Shown: positions 14,991 through 18,272 of the stretch, piece by piece
Position numbering within the stretch: the stretch's first letter is position 1
Layout: each line of letters starts with the position of its first letter
Assembly (NCBI GenBank): GCA_934394595.1
Contig: CAKRRX010000044.1
Span: 1-18,272, forward strand
Source: an uncultured Blautia sp.
GTDB lineage: Bacteria > Bacillota > Clostridia > Lachnospirales > Lachnospiraceae
DNA length: 18,272 nucleotides
Direction: 5' to 3'
Notes under the pieces: model-generated
The model's database searches: none
The model's input: only the letters and a program-made list of their open reading frames with translations
What the model was told of the DNA's origin: nothing
Position numbers and translations under genes: made by a program

Positions 14991-15006
14991 AGTAACCGGT
15001 TACTTT
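14989..15006. promoter_or_regulatory. LacI-family operator O2, perfect 18-bp palindrome
   Basis: AAAGTAACCGGTTACTTT is a perfect inverted repeat with a central CpG, the form bound by LacI-family dimers. It begins about two bases downstream of the predicted start site of the importer operon (promoter 15015-15043), where bound repressor would block RNA polymerase. The divergent regulator is the obvious ligand (inference). Confidence 0.85.
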
Positions 15007-15014
15007 ATGAGATA

Positions 15015-15043
15015 AATGTACCCTCTCATCTATAAAAAGTCAA
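15015..15043 (-). promoter_or_regulatory. Promoter of the sugar-importer/GH32 operon
   Basis: On the minus strand TTGACT (15038-15043) and TACATT (15015-15020) are separated by 17 bases. The start site should be near 15008, immediately followed by operators O2 and O1. Confidence 0.75.
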
Positions 15044-15104
15044 TACCGCACTTTATTTTCGTGACTATATACTATTTTTCAATTCTCTTTTTGTGCATTT
15101 TACA

Positions 15105-15114
15105 TAACCGGTTA
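15105..15114. promoter_or_regulatory. LacI-family operator O3
   Basis: TAACCGGTTA is a perfect 10-bp palindrome within ATAACCGGTTACT, sharing 12 of 13 bases with O2. It lies between the two divergent promoters, upstream of both -35 boxes, so it suits looping or cooperative binding with O2 (112 bases centre to centre). Confidence 0.75.
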
Positions 15115-15127
15115 CTCCATCTTATGG

Positions 15128-15135
15128 AACCGGTT
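15128..15135. promoter_or_regulatory. LacI-family operator O4
   Basis: GGAACCGGTTACTTTCC contains the AACCGGTT core (15128-15135) and a perfect right half-site. It ends just before the regulator's -35 box and is centred 22 bases from O3. Confidence 0.7.
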
Positions 15136-15144
15136 ACTTTCCAG

Positions 15145-15173
15145 TTGTACAAAACCGGATTCTCTGCTATACT
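15145..15173 (+). promoter_or_regulatory. Promoter of the LacI-family regulator, with embedded site O5
   Basis: TTGTAC (15145-15150), a 17-base spacer and TATACT (15168-15173) with an extended -10 TG at 15165-15166. The spacer holds AAACCGGATT (15152-15161), a degraded copy of the operator, so the regulator probably limits its own transcription. The start should be near 15180, giving a leader of about 106 bases. Confidence 0.75.
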
Positions 15174-15193
15174 AAAGTAAGACAAAGCGGAAT

Positions 15194-15218
15194 TTTCATG
15201 CCGGGCAGCCCCATGAAA
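15194..15218 (+). other. Hairpin in the leader of the regulator mRNA
   Basis: TTTCATG (15194-15200) pairs with CATGAAA (15212-15218), and inside it GGG (15203-15205) pairs with CCC (15209-15211) around a CAG loop. It begins about 14 bases into the predicted transcript and has no T tract, so it is not a terminator. It may stabilise the 5' end or be a protein site. Confidence 0.45.
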
Positions 15219-15285
15219 TAGACTGATTCCGGCAATACATTTTTCCAGACAAATCACTCTCAGACTCAGATAAAAAGGATTTATT

Positions 15286-16317
15286 ATGGCAAAAAAACAG
15301 AACGTCACATTCAGTGACATTGCGAAATTTACGAATTTTTCAAAGACAACCATCTCAAGATATTTTAACAACCCGGATTCCCTTACCCTGGAAAACCAGA
15401 AGATCATCTCTGATGCACTGGTCAAGCTGAATTACCAGGAAAATAAAGTAGCCCGGATTCTGGCCAATGGAAAGACAGAATTTGTAGGAATCATCATCCC
15501 AAACCTGTATCTCCATTACTATTCTGAAATACTGAACCAGATTCTGCTCACTTACGAAAAATACGGATATAAATTTCTGATTTTTATTGGAAATGAAAAC
15601 GAAGAAATCGAAAGACAATATATCCAGGAATTGCTTGCATATAAAATAGAAGGACTGATCGTACTGAGCCACACCATTCCTTCCAAAGAACTGGCAGATC
15701 TTCACATCCCCATTGTGGCTGTAGAACGTGAGGATCTGTTTATTTCCAGCGTAAATACGGACAACTATACTGGCGCACTCCAGGCCCTCCAGCTTCTGGA
15801 CAGCCATGGATGCGAAGTTATGCTTCATATTAATAGCCCCACTAAGGAATCCATTCCCGCCTATGGGCGTATCAAGGGCTTTCAGGATTACTGCAAAGAG
15901 CATCAGCTGCCCAATGAACTGTTTATCCGTAATCTGGGAAATCACTACGAAGATGCACAGGAAGAACTTCAGAATATTCTTTCTGAAATCGAAGAAAAGT
16001 ACGCTGGAAAACGCAAAGGGATTTTCATTTCAAATGATACCTTTGCCAACATCCTGCTGAACCTTCTGATCCGCAAATATGGCAGAATACCAGAGGATTA
16101 CTATCTGGTAGGATTTGATAATTCCCCGGTTTCCCGTCAGGCGGTATTTCCCATCAGCACTGTTGGACAGCAGATCGACCGCATCGCCCAGGAAGCCATG
16201 AGACTTCTGGTAGAGCAGATGGACGCCCAGAAAAAGCGCAATCCAGCTCCTCTTGCAGAACCAATTCATAAGACTATAGAGACACTGCTGTATCCGCGGG
16301 AAACTACGGAGAAATAA
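15286..16317 (+). CDS. LacI-family transcriptional regulator of the fructoside operon
   Basis: A 343-residue repressor with an N-terminal helix-turn-helix at residues 7-27 (VTFSDIAKF then FSKTTISRYF), a hinge helix containing ARILANG at 57-62, and a periplasmic-binding-protein-like effector domain starting at FVGIIIPN. At the specificity positions of the recognition helix (Tyr17-Gln18 in LacI) it has Lys20-Thr21. It diverges from the solute-binding protein gene, and five ACCGG-centred sites occupy the shared 344-base region, so it most likely represses both the importer operon and itself, with an imported sugar as inducer. AAGGA precedes the ATG at 15286 by eight bases. Confidence 0.9.
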   Translation: MAKKQNVTFSDIAKFTNFSKTTISRYFNNPDSLTLENQKIISDALVKLNYQENKVARILANGKTEFVGIIIPNLYLHYYSEILNQILLTYEKYGYKFLIFIGNENEEIERQYIQELLAYKIEGLIVLSHTIPSKELADLHIPIVAVEREDLFISSVNTDNYTGALQALQLLDSHGCEVMLHINSPTKESIPAYGRIKGFQDYCKEHQLPNELFIRNLGNHYEDAQEELQNILSEIEEKYAGKRKGIFISNDTFANILLNLLIRKYGRIPEDYYLVGFDNSPVSRQAVFPISTVGQQIDRIAQEAMRLLVEQMDAQKKRNPAPLAEPIHKTIETLLYPRETTEK

Positions 16318-16351
16318 ATCGGACTGCAGCAACCAGACTCAAGCAAAATTT

Positions 16352-17281
16352 CTAACAATTTTTTGCCAAAAACTGTACCACTTCATCCTTCGTTGGTACC
16401 GAGGGCTGTCCCCCTCTTCTTGACACGCAGATTGCACCGGCAGCATTGGCAAAACGGATCGCCTCTGTGATTGCCTTTCCCTCACACAAGGCGATCCCCA
16501 GTGCTGCTGTAAACGTGTCCCCTGCACCGGTGGAATCCACTGCATTCACCGGATATGGAGGAAACAGCATTCCCGGCTCTTTTCCATCTTCCAGAAGATA
16601 AGCACCATTTGCACCTAATTTCAACACAATATATTTGCTATTTGTCTCTTCATAAAGCCGTGCCGCAGCTTCTGATACAGATTTTTCATCTACCGGATGG
16701 ATACCTGTCAGTGCATAAGTCTCATCCTCATTTGGTGAAATCATAAAAATTCCTTTTAACGGCGCCAGATCAATTTGCTGGGCCGGCCCCGGGTCTAAAA
16801 TCACCGGAATATTCAGTTCACTGGCATATTTGTACGTATCGTATACGGTCTGAAATGGCATCTCAATCTGCATGATAACCAGCTCCGGCTGAAACTCCTG
16901 CAGCGCTGTCTTCACGTCTTCTCCATTTAAAGCAGAGTTTGCTCCTATTACTGTATCACAATAATAAGTTCCATCTTTTTTGATGGAAAGATACGCTACA
17001 CCTGTCTTATTATTTTCATCCACTACCACATAATCGGTATTCACTCCAAGGACTTTCAGCCCGTTTAACTGGCTGTTTCCATAAAGATCATTCCCCACAC
17101 GGCCTACAATAGCAGATTCAGCTCCCAGCTTACTTGCTGTGGACGCCTGGTTTGCCCCTTTCCCCCCATTTGCCAGTGTGTAATCCGCAAACATCATCCC
17201 CACTTCTGTAGGTTTGATGGGATTGCTGAAAATAATATCCTGATTGATACTTCCTACGATCATTACCTTTGATTTACCCAT
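16352..17281 (-). CDS. rbsK: Ribokinase-type PfkB sugar kinase
   Basis: This 309-residue kinase has the PfkB signatures GGKGANQA (39-46) and DSTGAGDTF (249-257, catalytic base Asp255), a substrate-contacting GSINQD (10-15), an LDPGPA segment and a RRGGQPSVPTKDE C-terminus, which together match ribokinases more closely than fructokinases. It would phosphorylate ribose, or possibly the fructose released by the GH32 enzyme, at the expense of ATP. It is convergent with the LacI-family gene (34-base gap, no clear terminator) and has no ACCGGT operator at its start. AGGAGG lies five bases before the ATG. No ribose transporter is present in the window. Confidence 0.85.
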   Translation of the reverse strand: MGKSKVMIVGSINQDIIFSNPIKPTEVGMMFADYTLANGGKGANQASTASKLGAESAIVGRVGNDLYGNSQLNGLKVLGVNTDYVVVDENNKTGVAYLSIKKDGTYYCDTVIGANSALNGEDVKTALQEFQPELVIMQIEMPFQTVYDTYKYASELNIPVILDPGPAQQIDLAPLKGIFMISPNEDETYALTGIHPVDEKSVSEAAARLYEETNSKYIVLKLGANGAYLLEDGKEPGMLFPPYPVNAVDSTGAGDTFTAALGIALCEGKAITEAIRFANAAGAICVSRRGGQPSVPTKDEVVQFLAKNC

Positions 17282-17347
17282 AAGGCCTCCTGTAATTTAT
17301 TCCTTACATCTTTTTCATCACTTTCCAGTACACTCCAATAAAGAACA

Positions 17348-17382
17348 CAGCCGCCCGAAGCTCATTTTCTTCCAGACGGCTG
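17348..17382 (-). terminator. Hairpin between the membrane protein and ribokinase genes
   Basis: CAGCCG (17377-17382 on the minus strand) pairs with CGGCTG (17348-17353), extended by G-U and G-C pairs to about ten base pairs plus three after a bulge. The minus-strand tail TGTTCTTTATT is only moderately T-rich. It probably ends the transcript of the membrane protein gene before ribokinase; a TATATTTTTC tract also follows on the + strand. Confidence 0.6.
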
Positions 17383-17400
17383 CCGTATATTTTTCTCCGC

Positions 17401-18105
17401 TTATCTTGGCTTCTTACTTCCCTTGCACATGGAGTTACGAAGTTCCAGCTGCTTCATGAACTTTCCGTAATTCTCCCTGGTTCTGTCCACATCCCCTGCT
17501 TTTGCACTGTTCTTTACTTCCTCAAAAATATTGTACAGATCCTGCTCCACACCATATACATCAGGAGAGCTTACCGGATCACTAAAGCGAACAGCATCTG
17601 CCATCTTTCCAAGGATCCCATTGATCTCCTTATCTGTAGCAGTCTTTTTCAGGTAAGAAGCCTCCGAGTAAAGCTTCCGCATGAATGCAACGTTTTCCTG
17701 ATGCTGGATATCCTGTCTTTCCACAGTGTTTCTCACTTCATCTGTAACTGTCAGACCAGCTCCTACAGCTCCAAACAGCAGAATATACACGATCACGGGC
17801 ACCCAGATTGGGAAAAATGGATTCCATGTGGACAGTCCGATAAAGATAAATGCACAGATCACCAGAATTCCGAAAAACCTTATGCCCACACTTAAAATTG
17901 GCCATCCGTATACCTTACTGGTCAGAGAGCCGCCTTTTTTCATAGCCATCTGCCAGATCAGCCACTGGCACACACCTGCCAGGATCACCGCAATATCGGA
18001 AATCCAGAAGATCGCATATCTGTTAAACGGCGCTGCAAAGATAATGATATTAAAAATGACAAGAATTCCAATGAGAATAGCAGGAACCTTCCATGATTTT
18101 TTCAT
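17401..18105 (-). CDS. Membrane protein of unknown function, four-segment N-terminus
   Basis: The 234-residue protein has four hydrophobic segments (about 8-26, 31-51, 69-91 and 97-120) followed by a hydrophilic, helix-prone C-terminal region of about 110 residues, rich in charged residues and probably cytosolic. I do not recognise a catalytic motif. The layout recalls XpaC-like proteins (5-bromo-4-chloroindolyl phosphate hydrolysis family) or YdjH-type partners of SPFH proteins, but that is only a guess. The ATG at 18103-18105 is three bases past the stop codon of the upstream zinc-ribbon gene, with GGGAGG inside that gene's last codons, so the two are almost certainly co-translated and may act together. 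Confidence 0.7.
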   Translation of the reverse strand: MKKSWKVPAILIGILVIFNIIIFAAPFNRYAIFWISDIAVILAGVCQWLIWQMAMKKGGSLTSKVYGWPILSVGIRFFGILVICAFIFIGLSTWNPFFPIWVPVIVYILLFGAVGAGLTVTDEVRNTVERQDIQHQENVAFMRKLYSEASYLKKTATDKEINGILGKMADAVRFSDPVSSPDVYGVEQDLYNIFEEVKNSAKAGDVDRTRENYGKFMKQLELRNSMCKGSKKPR

Positions 18106-18108
18106 CTG

Positions 18109-18272
18109 TTAGTCCTCCCTCTTCTTACCGCATTCCGGGCAGAATTTTCCGGTTATGTTCTGTTCCCCACAGGAGCAGTTCCAGGTTGCAGGTTTTTCCG
18201 GGCGTTTGGCCCCACATTCCGGACAGAACTTTCCGGTAAGGCCCTTCTGGCCACAGGCACAATCCCAGGTCT
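18109..18272 (-). CDS. C-terminal tandem zinc-ribbon tail, probably of an SPFH-type protein (partial)
   Basis: The 53 codons before a TAA at 18109-18111 encode two copies of the same motif, 28 residues apart: W-(D/N)-C-x-C-G, seven residues, then K-F-C-P-E-C-G-x-K-R. Each is a four-cysteine zinc ribbon. The rest of the gene lies outside the window. In Firmicutes, such doubled ribbons often end SPFH-domain (YdjI/'virion core') proteins, which gather at membranes; that identity is inferred and cannot be confirmed here. The close junction with the membrane protein gene downstream supports a membrane-associated pair. Confidence 0.7.
   Translation of the reverse strand, partial: TWDCACGQKGLTGKFCPECGAKRPEKPATWNCSCGEQNITGKFCPECGKKRED

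Noticed and set aside
14989..15135. Reading the ACCGGTT palindromes as CcpA cre sites
   Set aside because: They share symmetry and a central CpG with cre, but the core ACCGGT differs from the usual GCGNTTNCA pattern and the copies cluster beside a local LacI-family gene, so a local regulator fits better.
1..18272. CRISPR arrays, tRNA/rRNA genes, insertion sequences, phage genes or attachment sites
   Set aside because: No regularly spaced repeats, clover-leaf structures, transposase or integrase motifs were seen by eye on either strand.

Overview
The window looks like chromosome of a low-to-mid GC Gram-positive anaerobe of the Lachnospiraceae (Clostridia; Blautia, Dorea or relatives are possible, but the genus cannot be fixed from the sequence alone). 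The reasons are strong AGGAGG ribosome binding sites, extended -10 promoters of the TGnTATAAT type, Clostridia-type families (GH32 plus a CUT1 ABC importer lacking its own ATPase, a DUF4190-like protein, an SPFH-type zinc-ribbon tail) and a purine riboswitch. No RNA genes, insertion sequences, phage genes or CRISPR arrays were seen. Protein family calls come from reading motifs by eye; no search was run.

Layout. (1) At 1-79 is the start of a small unknown gene (-) with its promoter, back to back with an orphan + strand promoter. (2) At 216-4288 (-) is a five-gene operon: acyl-ACP thioesterase, Gfo/Idh/MocA dehydrogenase, discoidin/CBM-like protein, nicotinamidase-like hydrolase and alpha/beta esterase, closed by a strong intrinsic terminator. 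(3) At 4385-5951 (+) is a promoter, a guanine-class purine riboswitch with an overlapping terminator, and guanine deaminase. (4) At 6018-7195 (+) are a small two-segment membrane protein, a terminator and a cysteine-rich Lgt-like membrane protein, followed by a terminator facing the next block. (5) At 7267-10446 (-) are MATE transporter, COG0523 GTPase and TIM-barrel sugar isomerase/epimerase, with overlapping genes. (6) At 10473-15043 (-) is a sucrose/fructo-oligosaccharide operon (solute-binding lipoprotein, two permeases, intracellular GH32), divergent from its likely LacI-family regulator at 15286-16317 (+). Five ACCGG-centred operator-like sites lie in the shared promoter region. (7) At 16352-17281 (-) is a ribokinase-type kinase. 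(8) At 17401-18272 (-) are a four-segment membrane protein of unknown function and the tail of a tandem zinc-ribbon protein.

How it works together. Region 6 with the kinase of region 7 reads as uptake of short fructosides, cytosolic hydrolysis and possibly phosphorylation of the released sugar, repressed by the LacI protein in the absence of inducer. Region 3 reads as guanine catabolism switched on by guanine: the terminator upstream of the deaminase can only form by dismantling the aptamer, so ligand binding should allow transcription. This riboswitch is the most rewarding element in the window. The other operons are mixed and their physiological themes are not evident from sequence.
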